Shown here piece after piece: positions 45,866-58,400 of a stretch of 64,000 bases of DNA. Each line of letters starts with the position of its first letter. Positions within the stretch are counted from its first letter, which is position 1. Where the stretch lies: positions 2,542,001-2,606,000 of the forward strand of contig NC_089184.1 in the NCBI RefSeq assembly GCF_947507565.1, given 5' to 3'. The notes under the pieces were generated by a model, which did no database searches, was not told the DNA's origin, and saw only the letters and a program-made list of their open reading frames with translations. This DNA comes from Oscarella lobularis (lineage: Eukaryota > Porifera > Homoscleromorpha > Homosclerophorida > Oscarellidae). The position numbers and the translations under genes are program-made.

Positions 45866-46606
45866 CAAGTGTTCTGAAAGCTACGATGCAACGCAATGGA
45901 AAGCTGTTTTGCTTCTGTGAAAGCCAAACAATGGTTCTCGATCTCAGCACTGAACGTGACTCGACCACTAGAACAAGTAAACTCTGAGAATCATTTTGTA
46001 TATCCTACCGTTAAGAACCTTCATTGCGAGTCTCTCGAAGCCCTCCAAGCGCATTCTCGAAGAGTTCATGTGTTGTGTCGTCATCAGTTACTCGTTCCCG
46101 TATGTGAAATTGGACGCGGACAGAATCGTAGCAAATGTTTGTAAATTGGTTCATGTAGTACTCTCACGAACATCTTCTTTAGTCTTCATCGTGACTATCT
46201 TGTGCTTCACTTCTCTGGTATATTATTATTTGCACTCTGTCAAAATACACCATTTCAGAGATCTCAAAAATAAGTTACGTAATTGAAGAACATTTTACTG
46301 ACAAAATCAGGCTTTTATGGTAGCAGAAAAGTGCTTGTCGATTGAGACTTAGCCAAGGTCAAACTCAGATGCAACAATTTAAATATATCGATTGGGAGAA
46401 CATGCAATATGAGAAACACTAACAAACGGACAACTGTTTCACGTTATCACAACCAGTCTAGTGGCATTAGAACTTTCATTCCATCGATCCGACCCAGACA
46501 TTGTTACGCTACTATCATAAGAGTCGATTGAGGAGCCGTAACTCCTATTAGCAAACACAGGAGTCCCTTCATCCGCTAGACCAGCCAAATACCTGCTATT
46601 GTCAAT

Positions 46607-47562
46607 TTAAAAAGAATAAAGTGTAGAGTTACTTCTATCAGGAAACACTGAACTGGTTTCATTCACTAAGCTGGTAGCTTCAAAGCGAAGGTCTCTTTTA
46701 CAAAAACAACTGCGTCCAAAAAGGTTGTGCCAGCACGTCACTGTCAATACGGTAAAGAGAAGAGGGTTCAACAAAGCGACGGAGAGCAATGAGAAATCCG
46801 CAACGATGCCCAAGTACGTTGCAAATTTATGCTTTAGAAATTCACCAAGGTCGTTTGCATTCGATATGAGAAGATGATTCCAGATGATTTGCACCAAAAC
46901 GAGTGGAACGGAAATAAAAACTGTCGTCATCAGAGTCCAACCGAGCCGACTTCGAAACTGGGTGTCTTTCGCTTTCGACGTGCAGTAGACAGCAGAAACG
47001 ATAGCAGAGTAGAGAGCGGTGATGCCAAACACAAACAGAAAATAAGCACAGATAGTGGCAATGTCCCTGTGCGCCGCACCTGCATTGTGTGCAGGAGCCA
47101 TATCGCACACGCAGCAGATGTGCCAGTCTATGAAAGAGCTGCCATTGATTTCTATTGACGTTAAATGACTCCTATCGTTCTTTATCATCGCGGCAGCATA
47201 TGCAATTGAAATGAGCCACGTAAAAGTCAAAATCACAAAAACCTGTCGTTTGGAGTTACGACCCGATGAGCAGCAGCAGCATCCAACAATCTCCTTGAAT
47301 CCAAAACTTGCTATCGTTGCTGACGTGAGAGTCGTCATAGAGCACGACATGTTGGACAAGAGATAGGCGGCAAAGCAGAGGCTCTTTGACATCACAGTAG
47401 TTTCACTGCACCAACTTGCTACGATTCGTGCAGTTATAAGATAAAGAATCTTTCCCGTGGCAAGAAGGAAGTCAGACGTCGCCAAGTTGATAAGAAGCAT
47501 AGATAGTGGGGAGGTGCGGAGACGAGCAGTCCGGCATCTTGCTACAATGACGAGAACCTAAT
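46607..47562 (-). CDS. 7TM receptor (rhodopsin-like GPCR), main exon
   Basis: After an acceptor near 47563 the exon reads VLVIVARCRTARLRTSPLSM, then LLINLATSDFLLATGKILYL (TM2 with the L-x-x-x-D pattern), TM3 with FAAYLLSNMSCSMTTLTSAT, TM4 VFVILTFTWLISIAYAAAM, an extracellular loop with two Cys pairs, TM5 YFLFVFGITALYSAIVSAV, TM6 LMTTVFISVPLVLVQIIW, and TM7 SLLSVALLNPLLFTVLTV with an NPxx-type end. A Ser-rich tail ends at TAA 46607. Class A topology is clear, but DRY is not preserved. TM1 and the N-terminus must lie in upstream exons between 47600 and 48500, which I could not assemble. The ligand is unknown. Confidence 0.7.
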
Positions 47563-47599
47563 GACCTAATACAGTGGCACGGTAGTTAGGACACAACCA

Positions 47600-50190
47600 T
47601 ATGTTTGACGTACCTGTCCTCTAGAAGGTGCCGGGAATTGTCCTTCGAAATTGGTGTTTTTATTTCTTCCTCAGACGTGATGACTTTTCTGACATTCTTT
47701 GATAGTTCCTTCCTTAGGACCCCAGAACCTAATGACAATTATTTAGGTAGTTACGTGTAAAACCATGTCTCATGTGCCTGTCCTCCAGCCAGCTGCCATG
47801 AATTGTCTTTTTGACCATTCCTGCCTGCTCTTCTTCAAACCTTTTCACTATAATGTCAAAAAATAAATAAAAGTAAACGCTGGCCGTTTAGCTTACCTGA
47901 CTTATAGCAAATATCATATGACATCCTATCTCGTCAACAGATGTTCTATCCTGATAATTTCCTATGAGAATTTTTTGTACTAAGGAAGAGACTCGCCGTT
48001 CATGACTGGCGAATAGACAGCAATGCCTGATAAAAGTCTCCAGAGATTCGTCCCTCACCTCACTGGTGCCCTTTTGTTCGTCAAATCTTTTCTTTTGTTG
48101 TCGAATAAAAAAATTAGAAAACACATTACACAGTGGCTCCGACGTTTTTGCTTACCTTACACAGAAAAGTTGCAAAAGCTTCAAGTGGCACTGCCTGCGC
48201 CTGCAAGAATAACAATTAGGTTTAGCTGAATTCTTTTAGGAGTTGTGCTGAGTTATACTTTAGAATGGGTAGTCCATTTATGAATTTTTCTCTCTTCTCA
48301 TGCATTTCAATCATGTATTTTTTCCATATAAAAACGACAGTTAAAAGTATCAAGTTCATTAATTGTTGAGCGAAAATTGACTTATCTGACAAAAGAGCTT
48401 CGCTGTCAAAGACTTCTGCAACCGAGATGATGAGTGGATATTTTTGAAAGCGCTGACGATCTAAAAGACAGGATTTCAATGCAACCCTAATTTATTAGTA
48501 GGGCTGGGCTAAGGGCTTGGGCTTTCCGTTCGTAGGACGTATAGAAGTGTAGAGAAGAACAACGACCTTAGATTGACTATTAAAGCAGCGTCTGCGCTGC
48601 TGAGTAAGAATCGCGCAGGAATTCGCGAGTTCCACTCTGCTGTGACCTTGCCTACTGGTAATCTCCCTCTTACCGGCACAGTCGTCTTTCGCAAAGTCCT
48701 AAAATGATGCTCGAACGGGTGCTATTCTTCCGAGCAGCTTCTTTTCAATAAAAAACATCTTTTGATAGCGTGCGCTACAGCTTTTTTCCTACATTTGAAC
48801 GCTAATTACGACTTCCGCGAATGAGCTTTTGTTTATAACGCATCGAAAATGAGTTTGAAATCACCGAATCTATGAATCATGTGAAGATCAGCAAATTTTG
48901 TGACTTTTGGTCGTAAGGAGACGAAAAAATGTGGATTTCTCAGCAACGAAGGCACGGATTCAAATACAATTCTACCATTTAACTATTTGTCTAGACTAAC
49001 ATCCAACTGTGCTGGTTTGCAGCGGCTTCGATTCCGATTTCGCTAACCGAGTTTGGAACGACCACAGTTTCTAAAGGCTTTAGCTACCTCAATAATACAC
49101 TACTCACCTTTCGCGGTTGCTCGCCGATCGGGCAATAGTGCTCAATTTTACTTCTTTTAATGTACCTATTGCAAAATTAGTAGAGGAATTAATTTGCGCA
49201 AAAAATTTTGAAATCCGACAATCTGTTCGCGAGTTATTAGCAATCAAAAAAATAGCAGTCCCGGATGTCATTTTAAAAAATTAATATCTTTTCCAATTTA
49301 TACTTTCCTGACAACAAACCTAAAGTCAAAAACTTTCAAAATTCAAGGTCTTTCTGTGTTAAAATTTTCAAAATTTTTGAGTGAATTGTTTCAGAAATCA
49401 ATAACAGCCAAATTTTACATATAACTTGAAATATTTCGAAATCCGTTGCGCTTTCGAAGACACATTTTTTTAGAAACAAGTTGGAAGATATTTTCGCTCA
49501 CTTCAGGTTCAAAGTAGACAAAATACACAAAGTTTATTTTAAAAAATAATTTTAAAAAGAACAAAAATTACAAAGAATTAAAATTTCTAAAACTACTTTT
49601 CTTCATCCTAGGACCCTAAGAAAAATAACAGAGAAGAGATTCAGACGTATCACTTCAAAAAGGTCTCTACAGCTTACTGATTTTCTTCGCAGCCGAGAGA
49701 CGGCTGCTGAGACGCTCCTTCGATGCCTTCTGCATTGCCCAATCCACCTAAGAAGTCAGAAAATATCAGTTAGAGGGACAGAATCGCTCCAGTTTCTACT
49801 TCCGGTTCGGATCGCGAGCGATTCGGCTCCGAATTAAACATAACCTACGCACTATTGAGAAACCGAAGAAAGCCAAAAACACGATCTAGAGCGATTCGGA
49901 GGCCAGCGACGAGCCGAAAGAAACTCCCGCGCAGCCCGCCTCTCTCGAACTCGGCCAATCGCTCCCAAAACTCACCTTACGGCCGGAGGAACGCTGTCGA
50001 AGCGTTCGATTTTATCGCCGTTGGGCGAGGGGTCGACTTCGCTTCGTCCAACTCCCAGAATCCATCTGAATAGCGCACGCGAAACATTCTAACGTTCCAA
50101 ACATGTAAACGTGTGCATGCTGAGCCTACTATTTATATACATATGCGTGCATGTATGTGCCGCGCGTTTTTATTGTTAGAATAGGGTTTT
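47600..50190. other. Upstream exons of the 7TM gene and non-coding DNA
   Basis: Minus-strand readings near 47640-48120 and 48230-48480 contain a hydrophobic segment (QQLMNLILLTVVFIW) and two similar short exons (ISKDNSRHLLED and KDNSWQLAGG). They may be 5' exons of the receptor. From 48700 to 50190 the DNA is AT-rich, with no family recognised. Confidence 0.35.
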
Positions 50191-50404
50191 AGTAGCCTCG
50201 CGTGCGCCAGGTCCTTCTCCTCTGATCCCGGATAAACCCGGGGAGGAGAAGGGCCTGGTACTATTCGTCTCCGTCATAGGTCACGTGTAGCCCCCTTTTG
50301 GGGGCGCGGTTGGCCATGTGACTGTTTAAATATGTGGCGCGACACCTACCAAATTCGATTGGCCTCTTGCGCCTGCGCGAGTTGGAGCGAATTTTTAGAC
50401 GGGT

Positions 50405-52294
50405 ATGGAGTGCACAACAACGGTCGCAGAGCGAGCCGCAGAAGTTCTTTCGAATGAGTTCCACTTACAGTCGTTTCGCCCGGGACAGCTAGAGACGATC
50501 GAGACTTTAGCTGAAGGAAAAGACGTCGTTGTGCGACTTCCGACAAACGGGGGCAAATCTCTATGCTACCTTCTCCCACCGAGGCTGTTTGGAGGCACGT
50601 CTTGCTGCATCGTCATCTCTCCGTTCAGTGCGCTGATGAGAGAGCAGGTGCTTCATATTTCATAGTGAATAGCGTATGTCTTTCGCTTTGAGTCACCGCT
50701 TTTATCAAGGTTGAAAAACTGGGAAAACTTGGATTGTTTGCCCTTTCATGCTCGGCAACTCTGCAAATCAGACAACTCTCCGATAAAGAATTAGAGAACT
50801 GTCAATACTGTAAAATCTAGGTGCTCTTTTTGCATTTGCATACATTACCTAAAATGGTCATTCTAGTTTATCTGTCTCCGGAATGTGCCACAGACTCGTC
50901 TTGGGTAAAAATTATGGACAAAAGAATTCACCGCAGACTGAAGCTGATTGCCATTGATGAAGCTCACTGTGTATCAGAATGGTAAAACTTTTTTGCTTTT
51001 TTTGCAGGATGTCTGATGCATGTATCTATTTCTTCAAGGGGAACTGAGTTTCGAGTTGACTTTTCAAAGCTTCATATTTTACGAAAGCATTCCAGCTGTC
51101 CGATTGTAGCTCTAACGGCTACACTGACCAAGAATGACATGGAGTTGCTTTCTTTAAGAACGGGTTTGATCAGTCCACATTACGTGTTGGTGCCCGTGAA
51201 CAGACGAAATTTGTACTTGCTCTTTCTGCCATCAAAACAAAGCCATGAAGTAAGTAAAAATGTGGTAGTTTTGTGCCTGTTGCCTTGAAACATGAATTTA
51301 AATTTAGAAGACGTTTGAACCTGTCATCGAGAACTTGGAAAATCTACAAAAACAATAATTTTTGTACAGACAAAGAAAATTGCTACTGAACTTTGGGAGA
51401 TGTTTCAGAGTATTTCTTCCAAGGCAGTTGCAATTCACCATTCGTCTCTAACAACACAAACAAGGCGAGCAGTTGAAAAATCATTTTCTAATGGATGTTC
51501 CCCTCTTGTGATTGCAACAATCGGCTTTGGCATGGTAATTTCAACGTAGGCCCCATTATTAGTCTTTTAACGACAAAGATTAAGGGCTTAGATATACCTG
51601 ACGTGCGCCTTGTGATTTGCTTTGGACTCCCCAGCACAGTATCAACAATGTTTCAGGTAAAACTCGTATCCGTGCAGTCATGATTCGATCTTCATCGACT
51701 CACAGATGTTTGGTCGAAGCGGTCGAGACGGGAAGAAATCGACCTGCGTGTGTCTGTTCTCGACCCGTAGCCTGAAGTCAAAAGACGTCCAGCCAGACTT
51801 GAAAAATTTATTGGAAAGCAAAAACCTGCCTTCGACAGAAAATGTGCAACCTTCTCGAGTCAAGTTTCGACCCTCGTGATCAAGCGGGTTTTCCGTGCTG
51901 CTCAGTATGCTGTGGAAATAAGCTAGACCCAAACGGATATTTCCTTTACAGCGGACGCTCCCGGAAGCGACCGTCTTCAGAAAAAGTTGTTAAGACGCCT
52001 ATTCGCGTGTGTAACGACGCCCTTCTAGAGTCCACCCTGGGTTTGTGGCGGAAAAGGGAAGCCGAGAGGCAAGGACTGGCGTTCGTGGGGTCCGAGACCG
52101 TCCTAAGCAACTCCCGTCTTCTCCTAGTGCGAGATACGGTCGACGAATTGGTAACCATTCGTGACATCGTAGCCATAATAGGAATATCGGAGGAATTAGC
52201 GGGTAATTTGCTCGCTATCCTTAACGAATATCGCCTTCAAAGAATGCATGAAATTGAGTCAGACCATTCATACTGTTTGGAAAAGCAGCAATGA
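50405..52294 (+). pseudogene. RecQ-type helicase of transposon copy 2 (frameshifted)
   Basis: A true ATG at 50405 opens MECTTTVAERAAEVLSNEFH. The exons are 50405-50647, 50710-50809, 50867-50981, 51039-51249, 51308-51534, 51585-51656 and 51706-52294, the same pattern as copy 1. Motifs include SFRPGQLETIE, TNGGKSLCYLLPP, AIDEAHCVSEW, IVALTATLTK, LVIATIGFGM, GLDIPDVRLVIC and FGRSGRDG (Ser replaces Ala in motif VI). A one-base shift near 51340 breaks motif IV, and another in an A-run near 51817 breaks the Cys-rich region. The tail DHSYCLEKQQ matches EHSYCSKAIN of copy 1. Confidence 0.82.
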
Positions 52295-52302
52295 AATACT
52301 AT

Positions 52303-52562
52303 TCAAATGAGCATGACGTCATCCAAATCTGAAATGTGTTTTTTGACATCTACAGCCTCTTCTTCAATACTTTGTCGCGCCAGGAAAGCTTTTAACCAAC
52401 CTTTCTCGACTTTTAAGATGCCTTCGCGTCCCGGATCGACAAAATCCCACCCCTCGAACTTCCGCTGTTTTTTACGCGAGGGCACCTCGCTTTCCATGAT
52501 TTTCTCTACCATTTTATAAATGTCTTCCTTAGATGATCGTGTTGAGTGCGACGAAATCTTCG
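52303..52562 (-). pseudogene. C-terminal exon of the DUF6589-like transposase, copy 2
   Basis: It encodes VEKIMESEVPSRKKQRKFEG, WDFVDPGREGILKVEKGWLK and a Glu/Val-rich end, homologous to 23397-23600 of copy 1. Its stop is only 8 bp from the helicase stop, confirming the tail-to-tail order in both copies. Unlike copy 1 there is no nonsense codon before WDFVDP. Everything upstream of this exon is gone. Confidence 0.75.
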
Positions 52563-53145
52563 AGATGAGAGTAAAGGTTGGCGTCAAATGAAAGGTGTGT
52601 GACCGTCAGCGTGGGAAAGAAAAGAGCCATCATTTCCTAAAAAAATCTAAGAGATAGATAGAAGCAAAACATGATAATTCTTATGCTTGCATTTGCAACT
52701 ACGCTCACACAATTATTAAATAATTTCAGGAAGAAAAGTCTGTCAACCTCGCAGTGAAAAAAGTATTTCCTTGGCTTAAGATCAATAATAGGAGTCTATA
52801 GGCACCTGTCACATGTAAGCATAGAAAACATTGATACGTGCTAACCCCAAACAAGAGTAACAATGGCTTTTTAAAAGACATTGGCACATCTCAAATCGTT
52901 ATATTGGAGCAATTGCTATTTGTATAAAAATTCGACAAAATCAAATTGACAATGATATTTCGTTTTTCTCGTATCTCTCACCGCTGCGGCTGATCGTCGT
53001 CGCGTCGCATTAGACTGCAATTTGCCCGCCATTCGCCGCCTTTGGTCGTTTCTCTTTGCCTAGGAGAGATGAGATCGAGAGAGCGAACCGTCTGATACGC
53101 CTCTAAGGGGGCCTGGCGCTTCAAATACAAAGTCCGTAGGATCTG
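52563..53145. repeat. Dispersed repeat family B, copy 3 (partial)
   Basis: It runs parallel to 2665-3230 and 6080-6660, from gatgagagt to gggcctggcgcttc, and begins exactly where transposon copy 2 is cut off. The Ty3/gypsy debris starts at its other end. The LTR-like stretch of the minus-strand element (tgtctttattaatgatg...) occupies about 53150-53285. Confidence 0.6.
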
Positions 53146-53322
53146 GCAAGCACGATGTCTTTATTAATGATGTAACCTCTACTCCTAGTCCCGTATATAG
53201 GCACGTACACTACATCGCCCTCCCTATAAATCAACTATGTATGTGTGTGTGTGTGTCTAATTGTACATGTGTGTGTATGTTTGTGCTTTATGACGCGTTA
53301 TTCGTGCCAAAAGTCTTACCGT

Positions 53323-53470
53323 GCCCGAACCGCTTCTAAAAACCGATCTACGTGGCCCGAACCGCTTATAAAAACCGGTGTACGTGCCCGAACCGCTTCT
53401 AAAAACCGGTCTACGTGCCCGAACCGCTTATAAAAACCGATCTACAATACCAGTTTCACTTGTTCCGATC
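53323..53470. repeat. Minisatellite in the left foldback arm
   Basis: About four tandem units of ~31 bp with the consensus gaaccgcttctaaaaaccgg then tctacgtgccc, alternating ttctaaaa and ttataaaa. Confidence 0.8.
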
Positions 53471-55234
53471 CTATAAACCGGTCTATTCCACTAGCCTCGT
53501 TGTTAGCGCATAGAGTAGGACTTCGGCTTTCGGACATTCTGCGATTTCGCAGCAAATCTAGCGAACCGACTCTGGCTTCCTATAGCGCATTTTAAAGCCC
53601 AATCCCTGCCAGGAAGGTGTGCTTGAGCGCGAATCAATAGACCAAACCCTCATGATTTTATTAGAAGATTAGCGCGGGCAGGTCAAATCCTCCGCTTTCG
53701 GAAAACAGTATCGCTTTCGGACACGTATGCGTAGTTCATTCAAATTTTAATGTTTTGGCAAGGATTTTTTTCACAATATCCTCTATCATAGAGCTTTCAA
53801 ACGCAGTAAAGCTTTAGCTAATTTGTTAAATCTATCGCTTGCTAAAAATCGACGAATGTACCGACATCGTACCTCGGTTTTCGGACACGAGTTATTCCGT
53901 TTGCAAAGCCCAAATCCGTTTCTAAAACAACACTCTGAATTTTCTGTAAAGTATTTAAGACGCTTTTCAAAAGCTGCTTGAAAACGAGTAACTTTGCCAA
54001 GCAATTGGGCTGTTTAGTGCAGCAAAATGCATTTCTCAGGTTTGCTTTAGCAGCAATAAAACTAAAAATAGAAAGGAAAATACCCAAACTGGTACAGAAG
54101 CAAGCGGTGCGAAGAATAAGTCACCCAAAACTTCGTTTTAATAAAAAATTCTGTCGCATACAGTACTTTACGCCAAACGCAGATTGTTCAAACTTTATCG
54201 TAGTGTTTGTACTGTTTATGGTATATTGCCAAGAGCTCAGGCTACGTCAAGCTGACGAGTTGCGTTTAATAATTTATTTATTGCGTTCTAAGAATTTCAG
54301 TTTGAGTGCTCTTATATAAATACAGAATTTCAGATTCTTGGTATTACACTCTGGCTGTGATACCTTCTTGAAAGTCGATGCTGCTAAAAATGTACTTGCT
54401 CTACTTATGGAAGAGCACTCCACGGACAGATACTGTGAAAAGGCGTACTTTTGTGTAGTGTTTCTGACATTGCCATCAAAATCAGCACGACAAATGCATT
54501 TGGCGTAAAGTACTGTATGCGACAGAATTTTTCATTAAAACGAAGTTTTGGGTGACTTTTTCTTCGCACCGCTTGCTTCTGTACCAGTTTGGGTATTTTC
54601 CTTGCTATTTTTAGTTTTATTGCTGCTAAAGCAAACCTGAGAAATGCATTTTGCTGCACTAAACATAAACAGCCCAATTGCTTGGCAAAGTTACTCGTTT
54701 TCAAGCAGCTTTTGAAAAGCGTCTTAAATACTTTACAGAAAATTCAGAGTGTTGTTTTAGAAACGGATTTGGGCTTTGCAAACGGAATAACTCGAGTCCG
54801 AAAACCGAGGTACGATGTCGGTACATTCGTCGATTTTTAGCAAGCGATAGACTTAACCAATTAGCTAAAGCTTTACTGCGTTTGAAAGCTCTATAATAGA
54901 GGATATTGTGAAAAAAATCCTTGCCGAAACATTAAAATTTGAATGAACTACGCATACGTGTCCGAAAGCGATACTGTTGTCCGAAAGCGGAGGATTTGAC
55001 CTGCCCGCGCTAATCTTCTAATAAAATCATGAGGGTTTGGTCTATTGATTCGCGCTCAAGCACACCTTCCTGGCAGGGATTGGGCTTTAAAATGCGCCAT
55101 AGGAAGCTAGAATCGGATCGTTAGATTTGCTGCGAAATCGCAGAATGTCCGAAAGCCGAAGTCCTACTCTATGCGCTAACAACGAGGCTAGTGGAATAGA
55201 CCGGTTTATAGGATCGGAACAAGTGAAACTGGTA

Positions 55235-55440
55235 TTGTAGATCGGTTTTTATAAGCGGTTTGGGCACGGTATGTCGAATAGACCGGTTTTTAGAAGCGGT
55301 TCGGCCAAAGTTAGTCGAATAGACCTGTTTTTATAAGCGGTTCGGGCACGGTAAGTCGAATAGATCGGTTTTTAGAAGCGGTTCGTGCACGGTAAGTTGA
55401 ATAGACCGGTTTTGAGAAGCGGTTCGGGCACGGTAAGACT
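55235..55440. repeat. Minisatellite in the right foldback arm
   Basis: Inverted counterpart of 53323-53470, with five units of ~40 bp (ggtttttagaagcggttcgg then gcacggtaagtcgaatagacc). The unit length and copy number differ between the arms, so they have changed independently since the palindrome formed. Confidence 0.8.
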
Positions 55441-55499
55441 TTTGGCACGAATAACGCGTCATAGTGCTTATGCATATTTTGTTTACTTGACGTAGTTCT

Positions 55500-58400
55500 C
55501 CTGCTACTTGGGCCGACGTGACACTCTTCCGTATCTTGTGGTCGTCACCTGCTCCTGTCGCTGATCTCCTTGGTCTCTCACTTCTGTCCCTGCCTCCTGT
55601 CTTTGCTCTTCTACTCTTTCCTCTGCTTCCTGTTTCTGTACTTGCTCCTCCTCTGTCTCTGTTTGTTCTCCCGTTGTTGTTGCGTCATCTGCTGTGACTG
55701 CTTCGTCGTCCTCATTCCAATGAATGACGTCTCTTTCTTTCGGTCGCTTCTGTATTTGCAAACGGTTTCTCCTTAACTTCCGTCCGCTTTCCTATCTTAC
55801 TAAATATGACCTTTCTCCCAATCGTCTTACCAGCGTGCCTGGTATTCGCCACGTGCGTGCTTCTATGTCCCAAATCAGTACTCGATCGCCTGTCTCCAGA
55901 GCTTCTAATGGCCTCGCTCCATTTCTGGTGTTGTAGTACCGTGCTTGTTTCTGCTTCCTGGCCTTATCCCTCTCTTCTACTTCGTGATGTGGGATAATCT
56001 GCGGTCTCAACATTTCTGGACAAGCCGGAAGGCGCGACCGAGTTTTCCGTCCCATTAGTAGCTGTGCTGGAGAGCCGCCTGTGCTTTCGTGAGGAGTCGT
56101 CCTATATGCCAATAGTGCTAATTGGAAATCTGTCCCCGAGCTGTCTGCCTTTTCCATTAATCCCTTCACTGTCTGTACAGTTCTTTCGGCCAGTCCATTT
56201 CCTTGAGGATATCTTGGCGACGACGTTGCATGTTCAAACTGCCATTCTTCCGCAAATCGTTGAAACTCAGCATTGTTGTATTGAGGCCCATTATCGCTAA
56301 CAAGCAGTTCCGGAATTCCGTGCACCGAGAATATTTCCTTACAGGCCATGATCACCGCCCTTGCCCCGAGTTGTCCCAATCGTCGTATTTCGGGAAATCT
56401 CGAGTAGTAGTCGACTATCAATATGTAATGTTTCCGTTTTAGCTCAAATAAGTCTGAAGCGACGTGTTGCCATGGCCGGTCCGGTAACGGTGTAGACATC
56501 AGTGGTTCTTTCCTTTGTTGATGGTGGTGTTCAGCACAGGTTGCGCACCTCATCACCCTCTCTTCCAATGCTTTTCCCATTCCCGGCCCCCACATGTGTT
56601 CTCTTGCTCGAGCCTTAGTCTTTGCGATTCCCAGGTGTCCTTCATGGGCCTTTTCGATCATTGCCTTTCTAAGCCCTCGTGGTATAAAAATTTTGTCTCC
56701 TCGTAATAAGACTCCTTGGACCATACTGAATAGATGTTATTGGTCAAAGTACTGACGTACAAATTCTCGCGCCTGCTTTCGCGACCTGGGCCATCCTGTC
56801 CTAAGGTATTCAACTATTGTCGCCAGCTCTTCATCCCGTTGTGTTTCAATAGCCAACTCTTGAAACATTCCGTCTGAAGCTGGTATTCCTGCAAGTGTGA
56901 CGACATGCAAATGTCTTTCTACGTCGTCCGCAATAACGTCGTTTTCTCCGTAAAAGGGAGCTCGAGATAAAGTATCAGCCACGGGTAGTTCCTTTCCCGG
57001 GACATACTCTACAGAATGGGAACAACCGTCGTTTCAACGGCGTAATTCGCGGTGGACACTGGCTAATATCTTGAGTGTTGAGAATCGATATCAATGGTTT
57101 ATGATCAGTTTCGATTCGAAACGGTGTCGACCTTCCTCTAAGATATTGCTGGAACCGCTCACAACCCCAGGTTATAGCCAATGCTTCTTTTTCAATTTGT
57201 GCATAATGCTTCTCCCCTGCTGTCAGCGTCCGCGACACATACGCCAGCGGTGCTCGCCGTCCATCCTGTTGCACCTGTAGTAATACTGCCCCCAGTCCGT
57301 ACGAAGAGGCATCAGCAGAAACGGTCGTCTCAGCTAGCGGATTGTAATAGGCAAGAACCGCTGATTGAGAGAGTACTTTCTTTAATTCTCCAAACGCCTT
57401 TTCCTGTACTGGCCCCCACACCCAATCCGTGGCATCTTTTAAAAGTTCCCGTAGTGGCCCAGTCATATTTGACAGATTTGGTAAAAATTTTCCTAAGTAT
57501 GTTACCATTCCCAGAAACCGTCTTGTTTCCTCCTTCGTGTTTGGTTTTGGGATGCCCAGAATCGATTCGATTTTTCGACTATCTGGTCGAACTCCTTCGG
57601 CGGTTAGAATATGACCAAAATATCTCACTTGTCGCGCACCAAACGTGCACTTTTCTCCGTTAAGTTGCAGGCCATGCTGTTTACATCGCTCCAGCACCTG
57701 ACGTAATCGTTGATTATGTTCTTCTTCCGTCGCTGCCCAGATCAGCACATCATCAATGCAACACTCGACGCCTTCCAAGCCATCTAATAGGGTTCTCATC
57801 GCTCTGTGGAACACCTCCGGGCCAGAATTGATTCCAAAAGGCAGTCTTGTAAATCTGAATCGGCCATAAGGCGTCAAAAATGTTGTTAGTCGAGAACTTT
57901 CGTCGGACAACGGAATCTGCCAGAATCCTGAGCATGCGTCCAATGTCGAGAAGTACTTCGCTCCTCGTAACTTCGCAAACAATTCATCTGTTGTAGGGAG
58001 CTGATACCTCTCCCTCGTAACCCATTTGTTCAAGTGTGTGAAATCAACACAAATACGTACTGCGCCGGATGGTTTCGGTGCGACGACCATTAAACTGACC
58101 CATTCCGTTGGCCCCGTTTCCTCTTTTATCACCCCAAGTGCTAACATTCGATCTAGTTCCTCCTTGACTTTGTCGTAATAGGGAAGTGGGACTCTTCGAG
58201 GAGTTGCAACTGCATACGCTTGAGCCTCTTCTTTCAGGTGTATTGTGTAGAGGAATGACTTGAGAAGTCCAATCCCTCCAAAGATCTCGCGGAATGGACT
58301 TACTACTGAGTTCATTTCAACTTTTTCATCAAATTTTCCAGCTCCTTCTAGCACTGGGTCGTGTTTCGATGACGGGGATTTTATCAGGACAGCTGCCACA

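Larger units (their letters stand above)
50193..52562. mobile_element. Helicase/transposase DNA transposon, copy 2 (right part lost)
   Basis: The left end tagcctcgcgtgcgccagg, its hairpin (ccttctcctctgatcc ... ggaggagaaggg), the gggggc run and the TTTAAATA box (50325-50332) are the same order as at 21236. The helicase gene follows, then the 3' part of the minus-strand transposase gene. Near 52562 the element stops abruptly in family B repeat DNA, so most of the transposase and the right inverted repeat are missing. Confidence 0.85.
53289..55463. mobile_element. Foldback element with minisatellite arms
   Basis: Inverted arms of about 1 kb start tatgacgcgttattcgtgcc at both ends. The 6 bp gtgctt flanks the element on both sides (53283-53288 and 55464-55469). 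TA as the duplicated target is an alternative reading. Each arm has, in order, a minisatellite, tttcggaca motifs (near 53531, 53711 and 53881 on the left) and an AT-rich inner part. The arms hold matching but meaningless ORFs. It resembles the foldback at 44078 in its cggaca motifs but not in its ends. Confidence 0.8.

Noticed and set aside
53780-54900. Paired ORFs in the foldback at 53289-55463
   Set aside because: They are inverted duplicates of each other in AT-rich arms, with no recognisable family.
53323-55440. CRISPR-like repeat arrays
   Set aside because: The units are contiguous minisatellite copies without unique spacers, in a eukaryotic foldback element.
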